DNA of 64,000 nt from Caballeronia calidae. GTDB taxonomy: Bacteria > Pseudomonadota > Gammaproteobacteria > Burkholderiales > Burkholderiaceae. Position numbers and translations under genes: made by a program. A model generated the notes under the pieces. It saw only the letters and a program-made list of their open reading frames with translations. It made no database searches and was not told the DNA's origin. This document shows, piece after piece, positions 46,074 to 53,922 of the stretch (position 1 is the stretch's first letter; each line of letters begins with the position of its first letter). Location: the NCBI RefSeq assembly GCF_900044055.2, contig NZ_FCOX02000011.1:62001-126000 (forward strand). The letters are read 5' to 3'.

Positions 46074-46823
46074 TCAGTGAATCAACATGCCGCCGTTCAC
46101 ATCGAGCGTGACGCCCGTGAGATATGACGACAGATCGCTCGCAAGAAACAGGCACGCGTTCGCGATATCCGCTGCATCGCCGAGCCGGCCGAGCGGAATG
46201 CCCTTGATGATGTCGGCGCGCATATCGGGCGTGAGCTTGTCGCCGGTGATATCGGTCTGGATGAGGCCCGGCGTGATCGAATTGACGCGGATGCCGTCGC
46301 CGCCGAACTCGCGCGCCATCGCCTTCGCGAGACCGAGCACGCCGGCTTTCGCCGCGCTGTAATGCGGCCCGCCGAAGATGCCGCCGCCGCGCTGCGCCGA
46401 CACCGACGACATGCACACGATGCTGCCGCTCTTCTGCTTTTTCATCTGCGGAATGACGGCTTGCGACATGTTGAGCGTGCCGCGCAGGTTCACGCCGATG
46501 ACGGCATCGAAGTTATCCGCGCCGATTTCCAGCGTCTTGATCGGCTGGGTGATGCCCGCGTTGTTGATGAGCACGTCGATGCGCCCGTATTTCTCGATCG
46601 TCGCGCTGGCGGCGGCGATGCACGCGGATTTGTCGGTGACATCGCAGGCGAGGCCGAGATGACCGTTGCCCAGATCGTTCGCGGCGCTTTGGGCGTCGGC
46701 TTCCTTCAGGTCCAGCACGACGATGCGCGCGCCTTGCGCGGCGAGCGCTTTGGCGGTTGCCTTGCCGATACCGCGCGCCGAAGCCGCGCCCGTGACGATC
46801 ACTACTTGGTTCTCGAGCAACAT
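46074..46823 (-). CDS. SDR-family NAD(P)-dependent oxidoreductase
   Basis: 249 residues from ATG 46823, GGAG upstream; an earlier in-frame start at 46886 lacks one. SDR motifs: VIVTGAASARGIGKATAKAL (cofactor), VLINNAGITQP, catalytic Ser region VCMSSVSAQRGG, and HYSAAKAG (YxxxK). Length and C-terminus (LTGVTLDVNGGMLIH) are classical-SDR, FabG-like. Probably a sugar or polyol dehydrogenase, since it is first in the transketolase operon. Its promoter must lie in the gap shared with CRISPR array 1. Confidence 0.92.
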   Translation of the reverse strand: MLLENQVVIVTGAASARGIGKATAKALAAQGARIVVLDLKEADAQSAANDLGNGHLGLACDVTDKSACIAAASATIEKYGRIDVLINNAGITQPIKTLEIGADNFDAVIGVNLRGTLNMSQAVIPQMKKQKSGSIVCMSSVSAQRGGGIFGGPHYSAAKAGVLGLAKAMAREFGGDGIRVNSITPGLIQTDITGDKLTPDMRADIIKGIPLGRLGDAADIANACLFLASDLSSYLTGVTLDVNGGMLIH

Positions 46824-47188
46824 CGTTGTCTCCGTGGATTTGTTTGGGTGTGGACGCAGTTTGTGCGTCTTCGACCTGAGGATCAACGGAGTTTGGTTCA
46901 GGTATTGCTGAGAAATTTTCAGGTGTGGGGGTGTCTGGGGTGGGGCGAGCGGTGGAGGCGGGCAGGTTGGGCGGTGGGGTGCTGGGGGGCGGTGTCTGAT
47001 AGAGTGCTGCGAGCCCGGGCGGGAGTTTCAGTGGCGAGGGATCGGCGGACGTGGCATTACCCTTTTTTCGGGCGCGTTTCTGTGGCTATATGAATCAACG
47101 ACTTAGACGCGGGGCGGGAATTTTGGGTCGGGTGTGAGAAAAGGGAGTTTTTCTCGATGAATCAAGGGGTTGCGGTTTTTATTGGCTA
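46824..47188 (+). promoter_or_regulatory. Leader of CRISPR array 1 with two IHF sites (shared gap with the SDR operon)
   Basis: 365 bp without a gene. The right-hand part resembles the leader of array 2. AATCAACGACTTA (47093-47105) and AATCAAGGGGTTG (47160-47172) both match the IHF consensus WATCAANNNNTTR exactly. CGCGT (47073-47077) and ACGCG (47107-47111) flank the distal site as an inverted repeat. TTGGGT (47123-47128), 66 bp before the first repeat, is shared with array 2 and may be the -35 of the crRNA promoter. ATTGGCTA abuts the repeat. The part left of about 47060 is G-rich and shows only the presumed start region of the SDR operon. Confidence 0.72.
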
Positions 47189-48778
47189 GTTCGCTGCCGC
47201 GTAGGCAGCTTAGAAAGCGCGCAAGGCGAGCGGTTGTCGCAACTGGATGTTCGCTGCCGCGTAGGCAGCTTAGAAATTCCCCATGAACGTGGAGCGCACC
47301 GCGAGCCAGTTCGCTGCCGCGTAGGCAGCTTAGAAAACCTGACCAACAACAGCGGCGGCCCGGCGCTCGTTCGCTGCCGCGTAGGCAGCTTAGAAAATTC
47401 GCGCGCACGTATTCCGCCCACGACACCGGTTCGCTGCCGCGTAGGCAGCTTAGAAACTCGACGCGCGCCACCCTGTTACACGCCGAGTGTTCGCTGCCGC
47501 GTAGGCAGCTTAGAAATGCATAGCGAGACGAAACTCCGCGAAATTAAGGTTCGCTGCCGCGTAGGCAGCTTAGAAAGGCGCGGGGGGCTGGTGACGCGGA
47601 TTGGACGCGTTCGCTGCCGCGTAGGCAGCTTAGAAAAGTCGCGCACGGTGCGCTCGGAGCGGCGCAGGGTTCGCTGCCGCGTAGGCAGCTTAGAAATTCT
47701 TTTGCTCGCGATCGAAAACGAGATGCGCGTTCGCTGCCGCGTAGGCAGCTTAGAAACCGAAGATCGTGGCGGCGGTGAAAGGCGCGGGGTTCGCTGCCGC
47801 ATAGGCAGCTTAGAAAATACCGCGGCGGTTACGACCCGCTCACCGTCTGTTCGCTGCCGCGTAGGCAGCTTAGAAAATGCTCGAGACCGTGTTCTGTGAG
47901 TTCGCTGTGTTCGCTGCCGCGTAGGCAGCTTAGAAATTGTCGTCGAAACGGTACGACGTTGCTTGTTCGTTCGCTGCCGCGTAGGCAGCTTAGAAAGCGT
48001 CGCACGGGCAGTCACCTTCGCAGCAGTCGTTCGCTGCCGCGTAGGCAGCTTAGAAAGGTCGAGCCGGAAGTAATCGACGAACTGGCGCGTTCGCTGCCGC
48101 GTAGGCAGCTTAGAAAAACACGGCGATCATCGGGCAGACGGGCGCGGGGTTCGCTGCCGCGTAGGCAGCTTAGAAATTCGTATCGACGCCGCCCTGCTTG
48201 TCGTAGAGGTTCGCTGTCGCTTAGGCAGCTTAGAAAGCGACGCTTTCGCGTTGTGCTTTCGTCACTTGGTTCGCTGCCGCGTAGGCAGCTTAGAAAGATC
48301 CCGGCTCGCGGCAGTCGCCAGCGGAGCGAGTTCGCTGCCGCGTAGGCAGCTTAGAAACCTCGAAAGTTGATCCACCGCACGTAAAGCGTGTTCGCTGCCG
48401 CGTAGGCAGCTTAGAAATTCGCCGAATTTCTGATGAACGAAAGGCATCAGTTCGCTGCCGCGTAGGCAGCTTAGAAAGTGCGCAAGAACTCGCTAGAGGG
48501 TTTCCGCGTGTTCGCTGCCGCGTAGGCAGCTTAGAAAGTCCAGCGGCTTTGACCGAGCGCCCACAGGTAGTTCGCTGCCGCCTAGGCAGCTTAGAAACGC
48601 GACTGCGCAGCTTCCGATCATGCTCATCCCGTTCGCTGCCGCGTAGGCAGCTTAGAAAAGTGGGACAAGGCGCACGCCGAGTTCTTCGCGGTTCGCTGCC
48701 GCGTAGGCAGCTTAGAAACGATTGCCGTTTGAGTTGGTGCGCCATCCTTCGTTCACTGCCGTCGAAGCAGCTTAGAAA
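47189..48778 (+). CRISPR. CRISPR array 1, type I-F, 27 repeats and 26 spacers
   Basis: 28-bp repeats beginning GTTCGCTGCCGCGTAG and ending GGCAGCTTAGAAA alternate with 32-bp spacers (60-bp period); the spacers before 48330 and 48631 are 33 bp. The repeat has a CTGCC-GCGTA-GGCAG hairpin followed by the CTTAGAAA handle, as expected for Cas6f. Variants: ATAGG at 47789, TGTCGCTTAGG at 48209, CCTAGG at 48570, and a strongly altered last repeat at 48751 (GTTCACTGCCGTCGAAG). Degeneration at the right end and the leader at the left show rightward transcription. No two spacers looked identical between the arrays by eye. Confidence 0.99.
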
Positions 48779-48814
48779 CTCACCGTGTCCAACGTGGCCC
48801 AACTAACTCGCCCA

Positions 48815-48902
48815 ATTCACTGCCACACGGCACATTCATAAATCACAGAGCAGCTAACAATCTTCGTCGCCATGATTCGCGGCCGCATATCGCATAAGAG
48901 AT
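48815..48902 (+). repeat. Decayed repeat remnants beyond the end of array 1
   Basis: Two repeat-like 28-mers follow the last clear repeat at 60-bp spacing. 48815-48842 (ATTCACTGCCAC... ending ATAAA) matches the consensus at about 15 of 28 positions and shares the A at position 5 with the preceding altered repeat. 48875-48902 keeps only the first half (ATTCGCGGCCGCATA). The register suggests old array units that have lost function. Confidence 0.45.
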
Positions 48903-48973
48903 TGAGTTATGTCATGAACCGGTCCCGGTCGCTTTATCTCATATAAATTCGCTGATAGATTTCCCCGTTTGTT

Positions 48974-49002
48974 TTGGATTACGAAAGTAGCTGAGTGATA
49001 AA
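48974..49002 (+). promoter_or_regulatory. Candidate promoter of cas1-cas2-3
   Basis: TTGGAT (48974-48979) and GATAAA (48997-49002) are 17 bp apart, which would start transcription near 49009, about 60 bp before cas1. The remaining 48903-49067 is AT-rich and has no obvious Shine-Dalgarno for cas1 beyond an A-rich run. Confidence 0.4.
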
Positions 49003-49067
49003 TCAAGATTTCTCACTCAATTTAGACTCCCGCTCGATCTCTCCACCATAAAAACCAAAAAAAACAA

Positions 49068-50060
49068 ATGGACCAAATCCACGCCTCCGATCTGAAAACC
49101 ATCCTCCATTCCAAACGCGCCAACCTCTACTACCTCGAACACTGCCGAGTGCTCGTAAATGGCGGCCGCGTAGAGTACCTAACCGACGCCGGCAAAAAAA
49201 GCCTCTACTGGAACATCCCCATCGCGAACACGACGAGCATCTTGCTCGGCTCAGGCACATCCATCACGCAGGCGGCGATGCGCGAACTGGCCAAGGCCGG
49301 CGTGCTGGTCGGCTTTTGCGGCGGAGGTGGCACGCCGCTGTTCAGCGCTGCTGAAATCGATATCGAAGTAGCGTGGATGTCGCCGCAAAGCGAATACCGG
49401 CCCACCGAATACCTGCAGGCATGGGTGCGCTTCTGGTTCGACGACGATCTCCGCTCTCACGCCGCCAGACACTTGCAAACGAAGCGTCTCTCGCGACTCC
49501 AGCAAGCCTGGAACACGCGCACATTGCGCGAAGCCGGTTTCACGGTGGACACCGACCGCCTCCAGTCGCTCGTGCAGCAATTCAGCGCACAGATCGCCGG
49601 TGCGCCCGATGCGGCCGCGCTTTTAATCATCGAGGCGCGGCTCACGAAGGCCCTGTTCAAGCTTGCGGTGGACACGGTCGGCTATGGCGACTTCACGCGC
49701 GCCAAGCGCGGCAGCGGAACCGACGCCGCCAATCGCTTCCTCGATCACGGCAACTATCCGGCCTATGGCCTCGGTGCGACGGCGACGTGGGTACTCGGCC
49801 TGCCTCATGGACTGGCCGTGCTGCACGGCAAAACGCGACGCGGCGGCCTCGTGTTCGATGCAGCCGATCTGATCAAGGACGCGGTCATCCTTCCGCAAGC
49901 CTTCCTCTCGGCCATGCGCGGCGACGACGAACAGCAGTTTCGCCGTCAATGCATCGAGGCGATGACGCGTGACGAGTCGCTGGACTTCATCATCGATACG
50001 CTCAAGGCCATTGCCGCCGAGACAGCCGCGCGAGCACCCGCAACGGATGCCCGTCCATGA
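49068..50060 (+). CDS. cas1: Cas1, type I-F CRISPR integrase
   Basis: 330 residues from ATG 49068. I-F Cas1 layout: a beta-rich N-terminal domain (LKTILHSKRANLYYLEHCRV, GSGTSITQAAMRELAKAGV) and a helical nuclease domain with the metal ligands Glu (IIEARLTKALFK), His (LGLPHGLAVLHG) and Asp (VFDAADLIKDAV). With the Cas2 domain of Cas2-3 it forms the complex that inserts new spacers at the leader end. It overlaps cas2-3 by 4 bp, fixing equimolar translation. Confidence 0.97.
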   Translation: MDQIHASDLKTILHSKRANLYYLEHCRVLVNGGRVEYLTDAGKKSLYWNIPIANTTSILLGSGTSITQAAMRELAKAGVLVGFCGGGGTPLFSAAEIDIEVAWMSPQSEYRPTEYLQAWVRFWFDDDLRSHAARHLQTKRLSRLQQAWNTRTLREAGFTVDTDRLQSLVQQFSAQIAGAPDAAALLIIEARLTKALFKLAVDTVGYGDFTRAKRGSGTDAANRFLDHGNYPAYGLGATATWVLGLPHGLAVLHGKTRRGGLVFDAADLIKDAVILPQAFLSAMRGDDEQQFRRQCIEAMTRDESLDFIIDTLKAIAAETAARAPATDARP

Positions 50061-53000
50061 ACGTGCTATTCGTCGCGCAGTGCACGAAACGCGCACTGAA
50101 CGAGACCCGGCGCATTCTCGATCAGTTTGCCGAGCGACGCGGCGAGCGCACCTGGCAGACCCCAATCACACAGGCGGGGCTGGACACGGTGCGCAAGCTG
50201 CTGCGCCAGAGCGCGCGCAAGAACACGGCGGTCGCCTGTCACTGGATACGCGGACGAGACCATAGCGAGTTGATGTGGATCGTCGGCGACGCGCGGCAAT
50301 TCAATGCGGAAGGCGCCGTACCGACCAACACCACGACGAACGATGTATTGCGCGTCGAGGATGAAAGCACGTGGCATCGCCTGCCCGCAATGTCGGCCCT
50401 CGCTGCGCTGGCCGCGTTGCTGCACGACCTGGGCAAGGCCACGCAGGCCTTTCAGGAGCGGTTGCGCAAGCCTTTCGTGCAGGAGCGCAATCATTACCGT
50501 CACGAATGGGTATCGGTGCGGCTGTTTCAAGCCTTCGTCGGCGATGCGCGCGACGACGCCGACTGGCTGAATCGGCTCGCATCATGCGCGAACGCGGAGT
50601 CAAATTCAAAGACGTTCGAGGCGCAGTGGCTCGACCATCGATCAGGCCGCTTGCTGCGCGACGGGCTGGACGAGCCGCAAGCCAGGCATCGCCTGCCGTT
50701 CGCGACGCTGCCGCCGTTGGCGCAGACCGTGGCCTGGCTGATACTGACGCATCACCGGATGCCTTGCATGCCTGTTCGGCAACCGGACCAACGCACCGAT
50801 GCTGACCTGGACCAGCCGCAACGTCAGTGGCGGCGGTTCGGCGCGCACATCAGCAGCGTCAACCGGCATCAGTTGATGAATCTGCTGTCGAAGGTCGATG
50901 CGGACTGGAACGAACCGCGCGATGCAGCAGACGCCGCCACGATAGCGAAGCATTGGCGTTTTCCGTGCGGTCTGCCGGTCGCCACGTCTTCATGGCGAAA
51001 GCAGGCGGCACGCTATGCGGGCAAGCTGTTGGCGCTATCGAACCCGGCGATGATTCCCGCCGCGCTGGATGATCCGTTCGTCATGCACGTGTCGCGGCTA
51101 TGCCTGATGCTGGCGGACCATCATTATTCCAGCATCGAAGACGAGGCGCGTCGCAAGCCCTTCCTCAATCCGGACTATCCTCTGTATGCCAACACGCGGC
51201 GTCAGCGGAGTCTCTATCCATCGTCGCCGGCGGTTTCGACAGCATCGTTCAATCAGACGCTCGACGAGCATCTGCTCGGTGTGCAAGCTCATGCGTCGCT
51301 GGTCGCGCGTTCACTGCCGACGCTCACGCGCAGCCTTCCTGCATTGCAGAATCATCGCGGGCTCAAGAAGCGCAATCAGGAGGCACGTTTCCATTGGCAG
51401 GACCGCGCGGCTGACCTCGCGGCCGGCATACGGATGCGCGCGGCCGAGCAGGGCGCGTTCGTGGTCAACATGGCATCGACGGGCTGCGGAAAAACGCTGG
51501 GCAACGCTCGCATCATGAATGCGCTGGCAGATCCGAAACGCGGCATGCGTTGCGCGTTTGCGATCGGCTTGCGCACGCTCACGATGCAAACCGGACGCAG
51601 CTTTCAGCGCGATCTCGGATTGAACGACGATCAACTGGCGATCAAGGTGGGTGGTGCGGCCAGCCGCGCATTGTTCGATTACTGGGAAGGCCAGGCCGAA
51701 GCCACCGGTTCGGCGTCGAGGCAAGGTTTGCTCGACGAGGGCGGTCAGGTGCTATTCGAAGGCAATGACCAGCATCCGCTGCTCCAGCGATTGACCGACG
51801 ATCCACAGGTGCGCTCCCTGATCGCGGCGCCGTTGCTGGTCTGCACCGTCGATCACCTGACACCCGCCACCGAAAGTCTGCGAGGCGGACGGCAGATAGC
51901 ACCGATGCTGCGGCTGATGACCGGCGATCTGGTCCTCGACGAGCCGGATGATTTCGACATGGCCGATCTGCCCGCGCTGACCCGCCTCGTCCATTGGGCG
52001 GGGCTGCTGGGCGCGCGCGTATTGTTGTCGTCCGCGACGTTGCCGCCGGCGCTCGTGCAGGGGCTGTTTCTCGCCTATCTCGATGGCCGCGATCACTATC
52101 GGCGCAATCGCGGCGAACGTCCGGACGATGCGCCATGCGTCGCGTGTCTATGGGTCGATGAGTTCGCGCAAACTCACGCCGACTGCGCCGATGGTGGCAG
52201 CTTCGAACGTGAGCACGATGCGTTCGCGCAAAAGCGCTGCGAGCGGCTGGCCAAGGCGGAAATCCGTCGACGAGCCGAACTGGTGGAACTGCCCGTGCCG
52301 GCGTGGCGGACGATGCTGACGAGCCACCGCCGCGAAGCATTCGCAACACGCGCGTTGCAGTGTGCGTGGACGTTGCATAGGGATGAGCAGAATCACGTCG
52401 TCGATGGGGCCAGCGGCAAGCGCGTGAGTCTGGGGCTGATTCGGATGGCGAATATCGGCCCCTTGTTCGATGTGGCGCGGGCGATGTATCGGCAAGGTGC
52501 GCCCGTGCGTGACGTGCGCGTGCATTTGTGCGTTTATCACTCGCACTTTCCGCTGCTGGCGCGTTCGCACATCGAGCAACAGCTCGACGGTGCGTTCGAT
52601 CGTCGGTCCGCAGTAGACGGACACGATCCGGCGTTGGGGCATGCTTCGGTGCGAGCGCTGCTCGATGCATATCCCGAGCCGCATCATATGTTCATCGTGC
52701 TGGCTTCGCCGGTGTGCGAAGTGGGAAGAGACTGGGATGCGGACTGGGCGGTTGTAGAACCCTCGTCGATCCGTTCGCTGATCCAGCTTGCGGGACGCGT
52801 GCGGCGGCATCGCGCGGGTGCGGTGGCGCGGGCCAATATCGCCGTGTTCGATACGAATCTGCGCTATTTCGAACGAAGCGATGAGCACGCAGGTCCGGTG
52901 TTCTGCACGCCTGGGTTCGAAATGCCTCTGGCACAGCCAAACAAGAACGATCCGTTTCCTTCAAAGCAGTTGAATTCGGATGTGTACTTTCATTTGAAGT

Positions 53001-53608
53001 CTCATCGATTGAGCGGCCTGCTGAATTTGCCCGAAGGCCAGCGACAGTGGCCGATCGATGCTCGGCCTCGTATCTGGTTTGCCGATTCGCCGAAACCGAA
53101 TCGTAGTCTCATCGAATTGGAGCACGGCCGAATGCGCGACACGATGCTGCCGCGTGACGACAACAGTAAGCTCTTTACGCCGGCGTCGCGCGATGCGACG
53201 CGGCATTGGTACGTTCGTGATCCGGAGCACGTTCGAATTTGGCTCACGGGTGTGCTCCCGCAGTTGCAGCGCTTTCGCCATGATCCGCAGGCACGGGAAG
53301 AAGCAGCGTTTCTGCCTTCGGAGGATGAGGATGAGTTACTGCTACATCGCATTATCGATCAGCGGGATCGCGAGAAATCCCCTTACGTGGATATACGCGA
53401 CTTGCTAAGACGGATACCCGATTCCGAACTAGAGGGGCCGGGCATCGGTCCTTGGTGTCATGTCGACCTTATGAACCTGCTACGGCTATGGGCTGACGCG
53501 CGAGAGCAAAGCTTGTTCGATGGCGCGCGGAAGGTCGGCACCGTTAGCTTGCCTGAGTCAAAGCAAGGATGGTGGTTTCATCCGCTGCTGGGGTTCAATA
53601 AAACGTGA
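50057..53608 (+). CDS. cas3f: Cas2-3 fusion (Cas3f nuclease-helicase), type I-F
   Basis: 1183 residues from ATG 50057. The N-terminal Cas2 domain (about 1-95, MNVLFVAQCTKRALNETRRI) is fused to an HD nuclease (LLHDLGKATQAFQE, His123-Asp124) and a superfamily 2 helicase with Walker A STGCGKT (Lys479) and the DEPD box (Asp628-Asp631), plus the helicase C segment ASPVCEVGRDWDADW. All catalytic features appear intact. It degrades DNA marked by the Csy complex and shares in adaptation with Cas1. A 314-bp gap follows before csy1, which separates the adaptation/nuclease genes from the effector operon. Confidence 0.97.
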   Translation: MNVLFVAQCTKRALNETRRILDQFAERRGERTWQTPITQAGLDTVRKLLRQSARKNTAVACHWIRGRDHSELMWIVGDARQFNAEGAVPTNTTTNDVLRVEDESTWHRLPAMSALAALAALLHDLGKATQAFQERLRKPFVQERNHYRHEWVSVRLFQAFVGDARDDADWLNRLASCANAESNSKTFEAQWLDHRSGRLLRDGLDEPQARHRLPFATLPPLAQTVAWLILTHHRMPCMPVRQPDQRTDADLDQPQRQWRRFGAHISSVNRHQLMNLLSKVDADWNEPRDAADAATIAKHWRFPCGLPVATSSWRKQAARYAGKLLALSNPAMIPAALDDPFVMHVSRLCLMLADHHYSSIEDEARRKPFLNPDYPLYANTRRQRSLYPSSPAVSTASFNQTLDEHLLGVQAHASLVARSLPTLTRSLPALQNHRGLKKRNQEARFHWQDRAADLAAGIRMRAAEQGAFVVNMASTGCGKTLGNARIMNALADPKRGMRCAFAIGLRTLTMQTGRSFQRDLGLNDDQLAIKVGGAASRALFDYWEGQAEATGSASRQGLLDEGGQVLFEGNDQHPLLQRLTDDPQVRSLIAAPLLVCTVDHLTPATESLRGGRQIAPMLRLMTGDLVLDEPDDFDMADLPALTRLVHWAGLLGARVLLSSATLPPALVQGLFLAYLDGRDHYRRNRGERPDDAPCVACLWVDEFAQTHADCADGGSFEREHDAFAQKRCERLAKAEIRRRAELVELPVPAWRTMLTSHRREAFATRALQCAWTLHRDEQNHVVDGASGKRVSLGLIRMANIGPLFDVARAMYRQGAPVRDVRVHLCVYHSHFPLLARSHIEQQLDGAFDRRSAVDGHDPALGHASVRALLDAYPEPHHMFIVLASPVCEVGRDWDADWAVVEPSSIRSLIQLAGRVRRHRAGAVARANIAVFDTNLRYFERSDEHAGPVFCTPGFEMPLAQPNKNDPFPSKQLNSDVYFHLKSHRLSGLLNLPEGQRQWPIDARPRIWFADSPKPNRSLIELEHGRMRDTMLPRDDNSKLFTPASRDATRHWYVRDPEHVRIWLTGVLPQLQRFRHDPQAREEAAFLPSEDEDELLLHRIIDQRDREKSPYVDIRDLLRRIPDSELEGPGIGPWCHVDLMNLLRLWADAREQSLFDGARKVGTVSLPESKQGWWFHPLLGFNKT

Positions 53609-53690
53609 AGTTATGCTGCCTATGCGGCAGAAAATGAAAGCACCGACGCGAAAGAGCTAGCCTTTCTAAGCTACCTGCGCGGTAGAGGGA
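53608..53690 (-). ncRNA. Mini-CRISPR: two degenerate repeats and one 27-nt spacer, candidate CreR-type cas-regulating guide RNA
   Basis: Read on the minus strand, 53690-53663 is a repeat copy (21 of 28 positions). Its hairpin CTACC-GCGCA-GGTAG carries compensatory changes against CTGCC/GGCAG, and its 3' CTTAGAAA handle is unchanged. After a 27-nt spacer (53662-53636), 53635-53608 keeps the complete hairpin CTGCCGCATAGGCAG but has lost its own handle. Cas6f cutting would yield one guide with handle, spacer and 3' hairpin. This is what the known CreR class looks like: degenerate repeats at a cas locus, outside the arrays and without a leader. A TGCTACTTT extended -10 on the minus strand near 53707-53699 could drive it. 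Confidence 0.78.
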
Positions 53691-53793
53691 ATGGAAAAAG
53701 TAGCACATTTCGCTAGCTGTGGGATCGCTGCCATTTTGAGAATAATCGCGTGGCTGAAGAATGACTTTCCCGCCATAGTGCGTCCGTGCTGCT

Positions 53794-53822
53794 GTACCCA
53801 CCAACTAGAAAGAGTTAGCCGG
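53794..53822 (-). promoter_or_regulatory. Protospacer-like target of the mini-CRISPR guide, with CC PAM, upstream of csy1
   Basis: On the minus strand, CC (53822-53821) precedes GGCTAACTCTTTC (53820-53808). The mini-CRISPR spacer begins GGCTAGCTCTTTC: 12 of 13 identical, with the mismatch at position 6, which Cascade flips out. Over all 27 positions 20 match, with mismatches at 6, 14, 15, 18, 23, 24 and 26. CC is the type I-F PAM. The site is about 100 bp upstream of the csy1 start, where binding without cleavage would repress the operon. Confidence 0.75.
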
Positions 53823-53850
53823 TCAAGTCGGATTGGCCGATCCGGATCCT

Positions 53851-53865
53851 TAACATCCGATGTTA
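53851..53865 (+). promoter_or_regulatory. Palindrome TAACAT-CCG-ATGTTA in the csy1 promoter region
   Basis: A perfect 6-bp inverted repeat with a 3-bp centre, 58 bp upstream of csy1. It overlaps TGTTATCTA (53861-53869), a possible extended -10. A second, CGGAT/ATCCG, lies at 53829-53844. It could be an operator or a transcript hairpin; no binding protein can be named. Confidence 0.4.
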
Positions 53866-53922
53866 TCTAGTGACTCTTAACAGACAGCATCAGAGAGAAC
53901 AACATTAAAATTAGGAAAATGA

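Noticed and set aside
47103..48802. Several open frames through CRISPR array 1 giving repetitive peptides such as FLSCLRGSE or SLPRRQLRK
   Set aside because: They are translations of the 28-bp repeat and its complement; the same happens in array 2.
48937..48970. Further repeat remnant at ATTCGCTGATAG (48947)
   Set aside because: Only eight leading bases match and the spacing (72 bp) is off register; not distinguishable from chance.
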